Source: Geosiphon pyriformis
Lineage: Eukaryota; Glomeromycota; Glomeromycetes; Archaeosporales; Geosiphonaceae
DNA length: 64,000 bases
NCBI GenBank assembly: GCA_016748015.1
Contig: JAAOMT010000366.1
Span: forward strand, 4,334-68,333
Reading direction: 5' to 3'
Part shown: positions 35,690-46,449 of the stretch, piece by piece
Layout: each line of letters begins with the position of its first letter
How positions within the stretch are numbered: the first letter of the stretch is position 1
The notes under the pieces: model-generated
Database searches by the model: none
Seen by the model: the letters and a program-made list of their open reading frames with translations, nothing else
What the model was told of the DNA's origin: nothing
Program-made: the position numbers and the translations under genes

Positions 35690-37720
35690 CATTTTTGCTT
35701 TGAAATACTTATATCTATTCACTGAAAATTAAGCTGATAAAATTGGAACCGACGAAGAATTTGTAATGCTTCAATAATATTTATCATGATTCGAGAATAT
35801 TTATTTATCTCGTTAGGTAAAAATAAAAACTTATCAATGAAGGTTTTTCATATTTTAAGCATTGGTTTTTAAATGCTAAAGGTATACTAAGTCCCCAAAT
35901 TTTATTCTGTGCTTATCTTGGTTTGTCAGGAAAAATCGATGGTCGACGATTAAAAAGATTACGTGTATTTTCATTTGGAAAATTTAACATCTGACGAAAA
36001 TATTTTGCTATTTTGATTAATAGACCTAAACTATATAAGGGAATAGATTATCGATGTTAGGTAACAGTAATAAGTTCAATATCCAAGAAAGTCATTTTTA
36101 TTCATGTTTCAAAATGAAAATTCTTTCAAGTTTTTGGTGGTTGCTCATTTTGAAGCCTTTTTACATGGTGATAGTTTCCATAGCAGAAATTGATACAAAA
36201 CGAGAAGCGAACTTTCGCGAGTATCTTCCAATCAAATATGTAAACCTCAGCCCCTCCAAAAAGGATTTCTTAAACATTACCAAACGGTAAAAAAGATCCA
36301 ATATTGATGCAGACTTCAACTTTCAAAAAGTTTTAGTAGGTGATCAAGGGCTCCTCGGGATGCTAGCTAATAATGCTTACTACGCAAGACAGGCTGCATG
36401 TCTTGGAGATGAGAGCGAGCGCCTATCGACGCGCTTTTTTAGTAAAATAACAAATTTTATTTCGAAAATTTGAAAATGCATCAATATTTATATTTGGATA
36501 ATTTAAAATTTCAGTGGGAATGCCAGAAAGTTTAAATCCAACCACAGGAGCGTATCAACAAATAATATGGACTTTCAAATCTATTGAAAGGGGATACAAT
36601 CATTGGAAAATGGAAAAATCGACCTTAATTGCTTATCCTAGAATAGAAGAGGCTTTGGTAGATAAAAGTCATTTTAATACATGGTAAAAGGGTAGAAAAT
36701 TTTTTTGGGTCAAGATGAGATACCTGAAATTAATACCTGACTTCCATATTATTAAAAACTATTTTACATTCACTGGTTTTGGGCGAGCGGGTAGTAAGTT
36801 GTATTTATAATATTGAATATTGTTGCATATGCATGTTTTAAATTGTGAAATTTTTTAGTAATAGCGGTATGCGCAGCATTAGAAATTGCTTCTGAATATG
36901 CAGTTAAACCAACAGTTGTCACATTCGGCCAGCCAAAAATGGGAAATATGAAATTTGCCCAATTTGTGGCAACTAAAATAACGCTTTATCGTGTCACGTA
37001 CCGAGATGATTTTACCCCAAGTGTTCCAAAATTTGGTTATAATTTTGATGGAAAAGCAATTGAATATTTTCAATTTAGTAGTGAATATTGGATTCCATTT
37101 CAAGATCAATGTGAATGCTCACCTCTTTTCACAAAAACCTCTGACTTAGGACCACCAATAAAGTTTCCGTCTGTTTATAATGTTTTGAGGTTGGAACATT
37201 AAATGAACATCCGGTGAGGAAATTTAGAACTTTTCCAGTGTTAAACGCTATTTTTAAAATTTAATGCGTTCTTAAATTTTTTTTATATCTGCAAGGATTG
37301 TAATAAAAATCGTAATAAACGCAGAAAAAAAGACGGTCGAATAGTTACGACTAATGAGGGTAATGATCATTTCGGACCTTATTTTGGATATATGATAGGA
37401 ATATGCCCCTCATAACCATTTGATATTTAAGATTATTAGAAAGCTATTATTAATGCAATATACAGTATTTTGTAAGAAGCATCTCAAAATCTTAAAACCT
37501 CAATTTTCTAATTTATTCAGGATAAAAATATGGTCTTAAGATAAACATTGATTCTGTATATCTTTTATTTTGATAAGAAAACATTGTAGAATGCTTTCTA
37601 TAGTATCTCTCATTTTGAGAAAGATTTTTTGGCATTGGAATATATTATTGAATTTTTGAGATAAGCAATGTAATTTAATTAACTAGATGCCTTTTGCTTT
37701 ATTTTTAGTTTCAACTTTGG
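35690..37720. repeat. Right arm of the large inverted duplication (lipase B)
   Basis: Counterpart of 28960-30710 in opposite orientation, containing dead lipase B. It keeps about 230 bases 3' of the gene (about 37416-37645) that the left arm lacks. Similarity covers the promoter side, all exons and introns, and part of the 3' flank. Confidence 0.8.
36114..37415 (+). pseudogene. Class-3 lipase-like pseudogene B (inverted copy of A)
   Basis: The exon pattern is the same as in A: 36114-36441, 36515-36793, 36859-37213, 37296-37415. Exon lengths equal those of A except exon 3, which is one base shorter. Three lesions are visible: TAA at 36288-36290, TAA at 36685-36687, and a one-base deletion at about 37180 in an A run (TATAATG for TATAAATG). 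Outside these, the sequence is close to A, including the signal peptide, the FTGFGRAG elbow with Gly at the nucleophile position, YRDDFTP and DHFGPYFGY. The few lesions suggest recent inactivation. Confidence 0.88.
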
Positions 37721-37729
37721 TAAATTTTC

Positions 37730-38850
37730 ACATTTTCAAGTTCCAGCTTTGGGAATCTTTTACAACATTAATTTTGTTAATTATTAATTTTTTCATTTTT
37801 AAAGATATTTTTCGAAGAACAATATTTAATTTAAAAATATAATTTAATATCACAAACTCATTTATTTTTTTTATAAAAATTTTTAAGAACTGATTCTAAA
37901 GTTTCCCGTCAAAACAAATTACATTGAAAAAATTTAACTTGAAAGTTATATGTAAAAATTTTAAGCTTTACTAATAAATAATCTCTGGTTATTAATTTAG
38001 TAAAAAATTTAAGGCAAAGAGATTAAACTCCGAAAAACAAATATATTAAAAAAGCTTAATTATGAAAGAAATTACTAGAAATATCCTTAAAATCTCAAAA
38101 TGGATAATTCATTCGTTCCAATAAGTATATCAGCTTCAAGATATTTATACACACTTGAAACCTTGAAATTGGTCTCGTTTATGTAACTAATACGATAAAG
38201 TAAGGCATTTTATTTAATCTTAAGTCAACAATTTCATGTTTAAGTTAAAAATAATTATTAAGAACTTTTTCTTTAATGAATAAATAGATGTTTAAAACAT
38301 AAATATTTCTAAGCTAATATTATAATAAATTTTTTACATTGGAAATTCTATTAAATCTGAAAGAGATAGGTTGATATTTCATTCTTTATATAATAAATAT
38401 TTTAATTAATGATTATATTAAATATTGTTTACTAAAATTTGATTTCATTAAAGGCTAATAAAAAATGATCAGAATAATTAATTTGTTACAGTTACCATTA
38501 TCAATTTAATAATTAATAATTATAATGAACCTTATAACTTTTTAGGATAAACGAAAGATTACTATCTTATGATGTTTAGAACTACTGATCATAAATAATT
38601 CTAAAATATTTTATTACCCATAATTGTGCAATAATCAATAATGTTCAAAATTGTTTTCAGACAAGTTTCTCAATCTCTCAGGATAAAATTATATCACTGT
38701 TTCTAAATTTTACTCCATGTTTTCAAATGTTAAAAGAAAAAGGTCAAATATAATAAAAAATAACTCTTTAAATTTAGAGTTTCGATGAATGCAGTCTTAT
38801 GACATTATTACACATTAAAATTTTGATTAATTTCTTCAAGCCAGCCGAGA
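37730..38850. other. AT-rich intergenic stretch, nothing recognised
   Basis: No credible frame, repeat or RNA gene between the right duplication arm and the relic at 38865. Confidence 0.5.
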
Positions 38851-38864
38851 GGTGAAGTAACGTT

Positions 38865-39086
38865 TTAATTGATGAAGTCGTTGACATATTTTTCAAATTA
38901 TACAAAGAGGCTATCGCAGAAAGGAAATCTAGTGAGAGTTCTTGACCTCATGAAGCATAGCAGATTTTATTTGGGCATTTCTCTGGTGATCGCAATGAGC
39001 CTCCTGAACAGAATCCTAATTACATTTTTCATTTATGTAATCATAAATCACAAGTATATTATTTGAAATCAAAAAAAAAGAGCTGA
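38865..39086 (+). pseudogene. Decayed gene fragment, possibly of the kinase-Sel1 group
   Basis: One + strand frame gives LIDEVVDIFFKLYKEAIAER, then two stops (TGA, TAG), then ILFGHFSGDRNEPPEQNPNY, ending at a TGA at 39084-39086. The first part resembles the (V)DEIVDFIFKL segment that precedes Sel1 repeats in Glomeromycotina kinase-Sel1 proteins. The rest matches nothing I know. Composition and GC content are clearly above the surrounding AT DNA. Confidence 0.35.
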
Positions 39087-39378
39087 TTTAAAATGGATTG
39101 ATAGAATTAGAATTTAAATAAGTCACTTAAAATAAAATAAAATTTAATGAAATTTGTTTTTAATTTAGTTTCATTTTTGATATTTCAAAAATATTTAATT
39201 TAAAATTAATATTCATTAAAATTTTTTTAATTTGACATATTAAATAATTGACAAAATTGATTTTTGCTTAATAATTAAAAATAATAAACATACTTCAATT
39301 ATTACGTCAAAATTTAAAAAAAAACATTGGCTTTATTTAAATAAAAAAACCAAATTAAAATATCAAAAAAAATTAAAA

Positions 39379-39567
39379 GTGGTGGTCGCAACCTGTGGTA
39401 TCAACACGAGAGACACCATAATGACAATTAGTGATGCTTTTCCCTTTGGCCTGCTTAGTTATTTTGGAAAACGAGGGAGGTCGGGTATATTATCACACGT
39501 GAGTTATTATTTTGGGCGTCGGTTGGTAAGTAATGACGGTGGTGTAAAAGTGGTTAGTTTTGCATAG
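39379..39567 (+). CDS. Doubtful ORF in a GC-rich island
   Basis: A 62-codon frame from an ATG (ISDAFPFGLLSYFGKRG, VSYYFGRRLVSNDGGVKV) in a 290-base island (39370-39660) that is much richer in GC than its surroundings. I recognise no domain. The island could instead be a non-coding RNA gene or a short repeat. No splice signals or promoter stand out. Confidence 0.25.
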   Translation: MVVATCGINTRDTIMTISDAFPFGLLSYFGKRGRSGILSHVSYYFGRRLVSNDGGVKVVSFA

Positions 39568-40369
39568 TGTTGCCTTGACGAAAGTCCGGGTGACTGTTCA
39601 CGGTTGAAAACGCATGATCCACGTTTATAGTTACTTTGTAGCTAATGTAGATAGTAGAAGGACCTCACTTAGTTAAAGCATTTTAAAATAATAACAATAA
39701 ATGATTTCCCTTTTAAGATATTTTATTTTTTAAATTTTTAAAACTTATTTCCGAAATAATAGTAAAATAAAAAGTATTATGAATTAAATATCGAGTTTAT
39801 AAACATTAATTATTTATAAACATTTAATAATTTTCATCATATTAGAAATCACATATATAAATGTCATACTTTGCCGTATTTTTATTTTTTGATAAGTTCA
39901 TATTTTATCAAGAAAAAAAATTCATAAATAAATTTTGTTCTATACTCTTTTTTAATAAAAATTTTAAATTTTTCATGATAACTTCTTGTTTTGAATATTT
40001 TATTTAAAATTTGGTGTACTATAATTCAATATTTAATTGTTATATTTTAATGATATAATTTCAATAGTTAGAAATTGAAATTTTTGAAAAGTAAAAAATT
40101 AAATGTAAGCTATGGTAATTCAAAACTTTGATTGTTTTAATTAAATTAATTTGAATAGTTATTACGACCAATTGAAAATATATTAAAAAAATATTCTGAT
40201 ATTTTGACTTGAAACAAAATAAGCTAAAAGCTTGATAAAAAAATTGGCATTTTTAAATTGATGCCTATAAATATTAAACATGAAATTCCTAATCTTGGAA
40301 GCTATGGTATTATTTTGAATATTATTAATAATTATATATTAGAAAAAGCATACAAAAGAGTAGCAGAGA

Positions 40370-41470
40370 AGAGACATTCAAAGCACAATATAATCTTGGA
40401 GTTTATATTGAAAATAAATTAGAAGTAACAAGAAATCTAGAAAAAGCATTTAAAACTTTTTTAAAAGCAGCCGAGACAAATAACTTTAATTTATAGAAGT
40501 AATATTCCTAATTTGAATACCAGTGAACTCACTTTAGGGATTAGGATAACCTGGAGTATTTTTTTTACAATTACAAAATCGAGGTTTTAAATGCCTGGAT
40601 AAATTCAAAACAGAATACTTGGATTTTGAAGCTTTATATAACCAAATTGAAGTGAAAAATTTTGGCATATCCATTTTGTGTTACAAATAAAACGGCCTGC
40701 CAAAATTTCTAGAATGCTATCACACATTGAAAGATTCACTTTGGTATAAATCTTGTGAATCATCACGATTTTTAAAGACTTAAGGAACATGGTCTAGTAG
40801 GGACTCGAATATTAATCAATATATAGAATATAGATAATAAATTACTGAAAATTCCGGAATGGATTTTTCCCGAAGAGATTATATTTTAAATAATATGGAA
40901 ACAGGGAGGATTTAGTGTTGTTAAAGAACTAGAAATTCTTTTTTATGAATATTATTTTGGAAGCTTTTTTAATTACAATTTTTTTGTAGGGGAACCATTC
41001 TTATTGAACGTATCAACTTTTTAATATTATATAAACGTCACTGTTCATAACAACAACAACAACAACAACAACAACAATAACATCATCATGACATTATAAT
41101 TTTATTAACAGGAAAGAAATTTATATCTCAAACTATTTTTAACTTACTAAAAACAGTAAAACTATGGACATAGATTTTTTCGCTCTTTCGCTCATAGAGA
41201 CTGGATAGGTTTAAATCTGTCAGGCTAAAGAAACTTTCTAAAGTTTTTAAAAATCCAAATTTATAAGGTTAGCTGCTTTTAATTAATGATATTAAGTTTA
41301 ATATTGTCATAAAAGTGGGACAAATATGATGTATGTTGTGCTAAATATTTTTTCTCTTCGTAATTATGTTAAATATGAATTTTTTAACCATCTTGAATTT
41401 CGGGATTGTGTGATCTCAGCTACAGGGTTTGAATGTTCTTATTTTTAGCAAACCTTTACTAATGTCAACA
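40370..41470 (+). pseudogene. Second decayed kinase and Sel1 locus
   Basis: A Sel1 repeat is read at 40374-40497: FKAQYNLGVYIENKLEV, then NLEKAFKTFLKAAE, then a stop. About 270 bases later kinase N-terminal sequence appears with stops and shifts. It reads TWSSRDSNINQYIEY, then IPEWIFPEEI and GGFSVVKEL (glycine-rich loop and the following strand) by 40930. RFKSVRLKKLSKVF follows at about 41205. YVVLNIFSLRNYVKYEFF and LEFRDCVISAT follow at 41330-41430, matching the hinge and helix D/E of this kinase group. No catalytic loop was found. The Sel1 part lies upstream of the kinase part here, the reverse of the 6-7.6 kb locus, so two genes or a rearrangement may be involved. Confidence 0.6.
41050..41092. 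repeat. (CAA)n microsatellite with CAT tail
   Basis: About nine CAA/AAC units followed by ATAACATCATCATGACATT. It interrupts the kinase relic. Confidence 0.9.
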
Positions 41471-41566
41471 GACCGATTGATAAAATTGTAATGACACATC
41501 TTTTCTTATAAAAAAATTTAAAGTAACTATATTATTTTTGAATGTAAACCTTGAAATTTTAATAAT

Positions 41567-41788
41567 ATGGTAAATATTCAAGAATTAGTAGAAATCATTC
41601 AAAGAAAGGAGACTGAATATATGATGAAATTTTTACGAAATGTAGAAATATCTAAATACTTGTGTATACAAAATTATGCAAGCTGCTTTGCAAAAAATCA
41701 AAATTTACCAATTTTATATAATTTACATAATATATCGTTGATCGATGCCATTGTAGGAATCTTACTGAAGGTTTTATATATAACATAA
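41567..41788 (+). CDS. Doubtful ORF, 73 codons
   Basis: Open from an ATG, with composition better than AT filler (IQELVEIIQRKETEYMMKF, ILYNLHNISLIDAIVG). It lies just downstream of the kinase relic and could be another decayed part of it. No motif is recognised. Confidence 0.2.
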   Translation: MVNIQELVEIIQRKETEYMMKFLRNVEISKYLCIQNYASCFAKNQNLPILYNLHNISLIDAIVGILLKVLYIT

Positions 41789-42289
41789 AATCGTTTCTGA
41801 ACTTCAATCATTTTTTGCTTTCAACAAAGTGTTTGGTTGCAAGAAATATTAAACACCAAAAAACCTAATTAATGTTAATTTGATATATTGGACTTTCTAA
41901 AAAATATTTATTTCAAAAGAAAGTTTTTTCTATGTAAGCGCGATTTCTTGGCTTGAAACAGATTTGAACATAAGTTTTCATTTAAACCATTTATTGTTCT
42001 TATGGCCAATTTTTGATCAGAAAATGGAAATTCATCATCATTTGGCATAATTAAAATTTTGCATAGCATTGAAAATTTATTTATGATATATTTACACAAG
42101 TTATAAAATATACATTACACATTTTTAATAGAAGTTTTTCTTTTATTGTTATAGAAATGCTCCAATAAGTTTAAAATTAATGTATAAAAACTTGCAAGAG
42201 GTTTTCCTAAAATAGGTTTTTTAAGGTTTTCTTAATTACAAAAAAAATCAGCAGTTTTCAAAATTATTTCGAAAAAAAAAAGTTTCATA

Positions 42290-42500
42290 GATACTTGTTC
42301 CTGCACCATCTGCTTTTTTTAATTTGCACAATTTCTTTGGGACTGCAAGAAAAAATATGATGGGATGCAGGTGAAGAGTCAGATAAAAACAGTGTTGTTG
42401 TCAATTGTAATGCGCAATGCAGGTACAAACCCCAGGAACGTTCTTCCCCGGTATGAGTTGGAACTAATTTTAACAATGCATAGGTGAGGTGCATATTATT
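42290..42500. other. GC-richer patch of unknown nature
   Basis: The patch includes AACCCCAGGAACGTTCTTCCCCGG and is clearly GC-richer than its surroundings. Both strands have open frames: 69 codons on - and about 40 codons on + from 42367. Neither matches a known family. It could be an old transposon or RNA-gene piece. Confidence 0.3.
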
Positions 42501-42930
42501 AAATTTACAACGTCTCTAGGTTAAGATATGGTATATTAACGAAATTTAATAGATAATTTGATGATTTAGTTTATACATGATTAATATACATTTCGATATT
42601 ATAACTAATAAAATTAAAGTTTTAATTGAAAAGAATCAAAATTGAAAAGGAAAGTATTGAACTTGATATTGCATGGAATATTTTACTATTAATAAATGCT
42701 TTTACATTTTTTTTATTGTAAAATCTCTTTTGAATAATTCCAAACAATATTTAATAATTAATTGAACTAAATTATAATAAAAAATTCAGGATGCTGAAAA
42801 AAAAGTTACCCTTGAAATAAATCTATTGATATTAAAACATGCCATCTTTTTATTAATAAAAGATATTAAATTGTCCACTTTTACCAATTTCCAATATTTT
42901 CTAACACTTTAACCGAAGCAGAAATGAGAA

Positions 42931-44400
42931 TCAATTTCCCCTAACACTTCTTTCCACCTTATAACCAAAATAAGGACCATAGTGATCTTCAATATTTCGA
43001 ACATTTCTATTCTCTCCCCTTCTACCATTAGATCCAGCGTTGCAATTCTTTAATGCAACAAAAAATTGATCATTGATAAATAAAAAATAAAGATATGTGT
43101 CCTATATTTCATAAAATAAATTGAAAAGCTTACTTGATTCTCTTCAAAGCTTCCAATCCGGAAACATTCATAAACAATTGGAAAAACTTGTTGAGATTTT
43201 GTCAGTTGTTTACAACTACAATCTTTATCATAGGGTATCCAATATTCTCGACTTAATTGATAATATTCGACACTTATTTTATTATCATATAAACCCCATT
43301 TAGGCCATGCTGGTACCCAATCATCCCCATGTGTAACTCGATATACATCTAATTGACTATCAACAAACTCAACGAAATTCTTATTTCCCATTCGTGGTAA
43401 GCCGAATGTCACTACTTTTGGCTTTGTAGTCAGTTCAAAACTTTTAGCAAACTCCAATGCGGCAAATATTGCAAAAACTAAAAAATAATTTTTTAATAAA
43501 TAAAATTTTCAAAATTTGACTTAATATTAAAAAATACGTTTTTCTCACCACCCCCTCTTCCAAAAGCTGTAAAGGTAAATAAATCTTTCACATTTGAAAA
43601 ACCTGGATCCTCGAGAAGGTATCTCATTTTTCCCCAGAAAACATCACGTGCTTCTATCCATTTACGGTAATATAGATTTTCAACGTATACATTAGGAATT
43701 CCTGAACTGTAAGCAACTGCAACACCAGTGTTTACTTTACGATTACTGTAAACACTGGAAGTTCCTTTGAATTTGATTATTAGATATTTTTCATTGCTTG
43801 CAGAAGTGGTGAATGAAAAAAGAGTTTCTGGAAGACTGGCTTTCAAAGAAATTAAATAATACGATGAAAGATTATAATAATTTTTTTGAAGATTTTTAAG
43901 GGAATGAGTTTAATCTTTTTTATCTTACCAAAGGTTAACCTTATCAGTCTATCAGCATTGCCTTTTAAATAAGTTGCTTCATAAGCTTCCTTTGCATGGG
44001 TTGCTAGCAAGTTTAATTTCTCAGGAGATTCTACAAGAATTTGTTTATCCTTTGATTCAGCTAAATTTCTTTTGACCCTTTTATGGTTGTATTCTCTTTG
44101 CAGAGGTTCTTGTAGCCTTTTTATGAATTCTAATAGAGTTTTATTATATTGAGTATCAGAAGAGAATTTTTCTTTTTGATTTGCTTGTAAGTGTTGAAAA
44201 AAATTCTTTTTAAAAGCAAGGTTAATTGATTTTCTTGAGATATCTTTTTTACGTTTGAAACATGATTTTAAACCACTTTCTGAAGAATACCGTAATAAAT
44301 CAGAGGGTCGAAAGAATATTTGAATTTCTACTAGATTTTGGAAAAATTTTATGAATATTACGAATAAAAAAATCCAAAATAAAAATTTGTTTTTGGGCAT
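42931..44400 (-). CDS. Class-3 lipase-like protein C, 407 aa, catalytic Ser replaced
   Basis: Exons on the - strand: 44400-43929, 43839-43549, 43477-43134, 43047-42931. Introns are 89, 71 and 86 nt and the frame is kept throughout. The N-terminus has a strong hydrophobic segment (FLFWIFLFVIFIKFF, about residues 6-20) acting as signal peptide or anchor. A long basic pro-region follows, ending in a dibasic HKRVKRN site. Core motifs are LLATHAKEAYEA, FTAFGRGG at 247-254, VVTFGLPRMGN, VYRVTHGDDWVP (D307), DCSC and EDHYGPYFGY (H391). The nucleophile position is Gly251 and the preceding Gly has become Ala249, so the elbow is further from an active enzyme than in A. Exon 1 is about 140 bases longer than in A. 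It is intact, with no stop. Confidence 0.87.
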
Positions 44401-44699
44401 GATAATTTTCTGAGGTCACTTTTTCGAAATAAAAATAAGAATAAGAACCTTAAAACTAAGTTGAGTTAAATAAAAATTAAATTCATGAGACTTATCATTT
44501 TGAATAATTTTTAAATATATGAAAAATAATTCAACATAATAAAAGTTGAATTAGATTTGCCTTTTTTGTGTTATCTGAAACTAAATACACCACTACTGGT
44601 GGGCAAATATTAGATTAAAACGCTGATTCTATTATTAGTATGGTTGTTGGTTACATGAATTTATATAATATTTGTTTAAAACAATAATTTACATAATAA

Positions 44700-44793
44700 A
44701 TGTTGATGAAAAAATCAAAAAAAAAATTTCTTATTTTGTGTGATATAACTTTTTTGTTGTTGCAAACTTTCAATTCGAAATACAAAATGAAAA

Positions 44794-44835
<42 letters not shown>

Positions 44836-45110
44836 TCCTATTTATTCTTCAAAAGTTTCTAAACAAGATTTTTCATAAAAATTAATTTGTCATGTTTTTT
44901 AGAAGGAATAATTTTTATCTTTTGTATATCAATCCCAAATTCTTACAAGCTACTTTTTTATATATTTCCTAGCTCAATCTTTGCGTTTTAAATAAAGGTG
45001 GCAAAGAATCAATCTCAAAAATTCCAAGTATAAAAAACGAAAAGTTCTTTACAATTTTTTGTTTAATACTCTTGAAAATATCATTTATTAGATACTGCAA
45101 GTCAAATAAA
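44700..45110. other. Intergenic spacer between lipases C and D with (ATT)n run
   Basis: Contains an (ATT)n microsatellite at about 44797-44825 and AT-rich DNA. It holds the promoter side of C and the 3' side of D. No separate gene is seen. Confidence 0.6.
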
Positions 45111-45111
45111 T

Positions 45112-46434
45112 TCAAAGTATTATTGTACGCTTTGCCCAATATTTGTCTTGTCGCATCACATATCCGAAATATGGCCCTTGATGTTCACTACTATTCTCTT
45201 TTAATAGATCATGATTAAATTGATTATTACAAAGCTTGAGGAAAAAAGAAACAATTAATTCTCCAATATAAAAAATTTCAAAAAAACTATTTACAATATT
45301 GGAGAAAACACACACCGAGCTTGGAAGAATACTCCCAACTTTTTCACATTTAAACACCAAAGGAAAAGAGATTGATCGATTTTCATCCAAACTTGGCCCA
45401 CAATTGCAATCTTTCTCCTCTGGGATCCAATATTCCGTAGCCAATGGCAAGTATTCATCAATAACCTTTCTCTTATCATCTATTACAGAGACTGGGTATT
45501 TAGGAACAAAATCTGCTCGATAAGTCACCCTGTATACGTTTAACATTAAGTTAGCATATTCAGCAAAAGCCTTGTTTCCAATTTGAGGTTGCCCAAAAGT
45601 TATTACTTTCGGTCTAGTATTATATGCTAAGGCATATTCAAGAGCCGCGTATACTGCCAAAACTGAATTTTTATAAATATTTCTGTGAAAATTAATAATA
45701 CCTTTTTCAAAAAATAGAATGAATTATTGGGATAAATTAATTACCTCCACCCTGACTGTAACCAGTGAATGTATAATGAGGTCTCCTTGATGTGAATTTG
45801 TTTTGAAGTTCAAAAGCGTTTATTTCATTTAAAAATATTGGACTTAGTGTTTTCCAAATAGTATTTAAAGTAGCTTCAACCTTAGCACCTTCTACATCTG
45901 AATATGGAACAGATGGCGAATTTTTCCGTAAAATGGGCCATGAGTAGTAATTAACCTCAAAACTACCAAATCCTATGGCTACATCTGGTCGCTTATCATT
46001 ATCATCTGAGATTATGAAAAAATTTCCTGAGATAAAAGTTTTTATTAATGTTTTGGGTGATATTATTGCTACAATGCTACTAATAGAAGTTTTCATGACT
46101 TACCCCAAGACCATCTTGATCCGAAATTGTGAATATTCCCTTGATGAAGCACAGATTTCTGAGAGAAATGGGCATGTAATGCAAGCATGTCTAAGGTTTG
46201 TTGATCTGTAACTAGAACCTTGTTGTCAGATTCATTTTTTTTGAAGAGTTTTTTTTCACTTTGTCCAAATTTTTTTCGAGTTTCACTGTTAGGGAATCTT
46301 TGTATCCTCCACCGAATCAAAAAACTTAATAATAAAGTAATCGATATAAAAGCAAGTAAAAAGAATAGCAATTTATGCCTTTGAAATTTAATAGAATTTC
46401 TATGAATTGAAGCCTCCTGCCGTTGTTGCTTCAT
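45112..46434 (-). CDS. Class-3 lipase D, 353 aa, catalytic triad intact, membrane-anchored N-terminus
   Basis: Exons on the - strand: 46434-46104, 46005-45745, 45662-45316, 45234-45112. Introns are 98, 82 and 81 nt; intron positions match those of A, C and E. The basic head (MKQQRQEASIHRNS...) is followed by a hydrophobic stretch LLFFLLAFISITLLLSFLI at about 22-40, typical of a type II signal anchor. The core has YTFTGYSQGG with Ser194 in a normal GxSxG elbow, VITFGQPQIGN, VYRVTYRADFVP (D248), DCNC and EHQGPYFGY (H331). It is therefore the only copy here predicted to hydrolyse esters. The G-Y-S-Q-G form recalls cutinases, but the flanking motifs are class-3 lipase. It lies about 700 bases upstream of C on the same strand. 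Confidence 0.88.
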
Positions 46435-46449
46435 CTTTAAAAAAATTAT

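Noticed and set aside
44700-44885. 61-codon frame with a poly-Ile tract
   Set aside because: Generated by the (ATT)n microsatellite.
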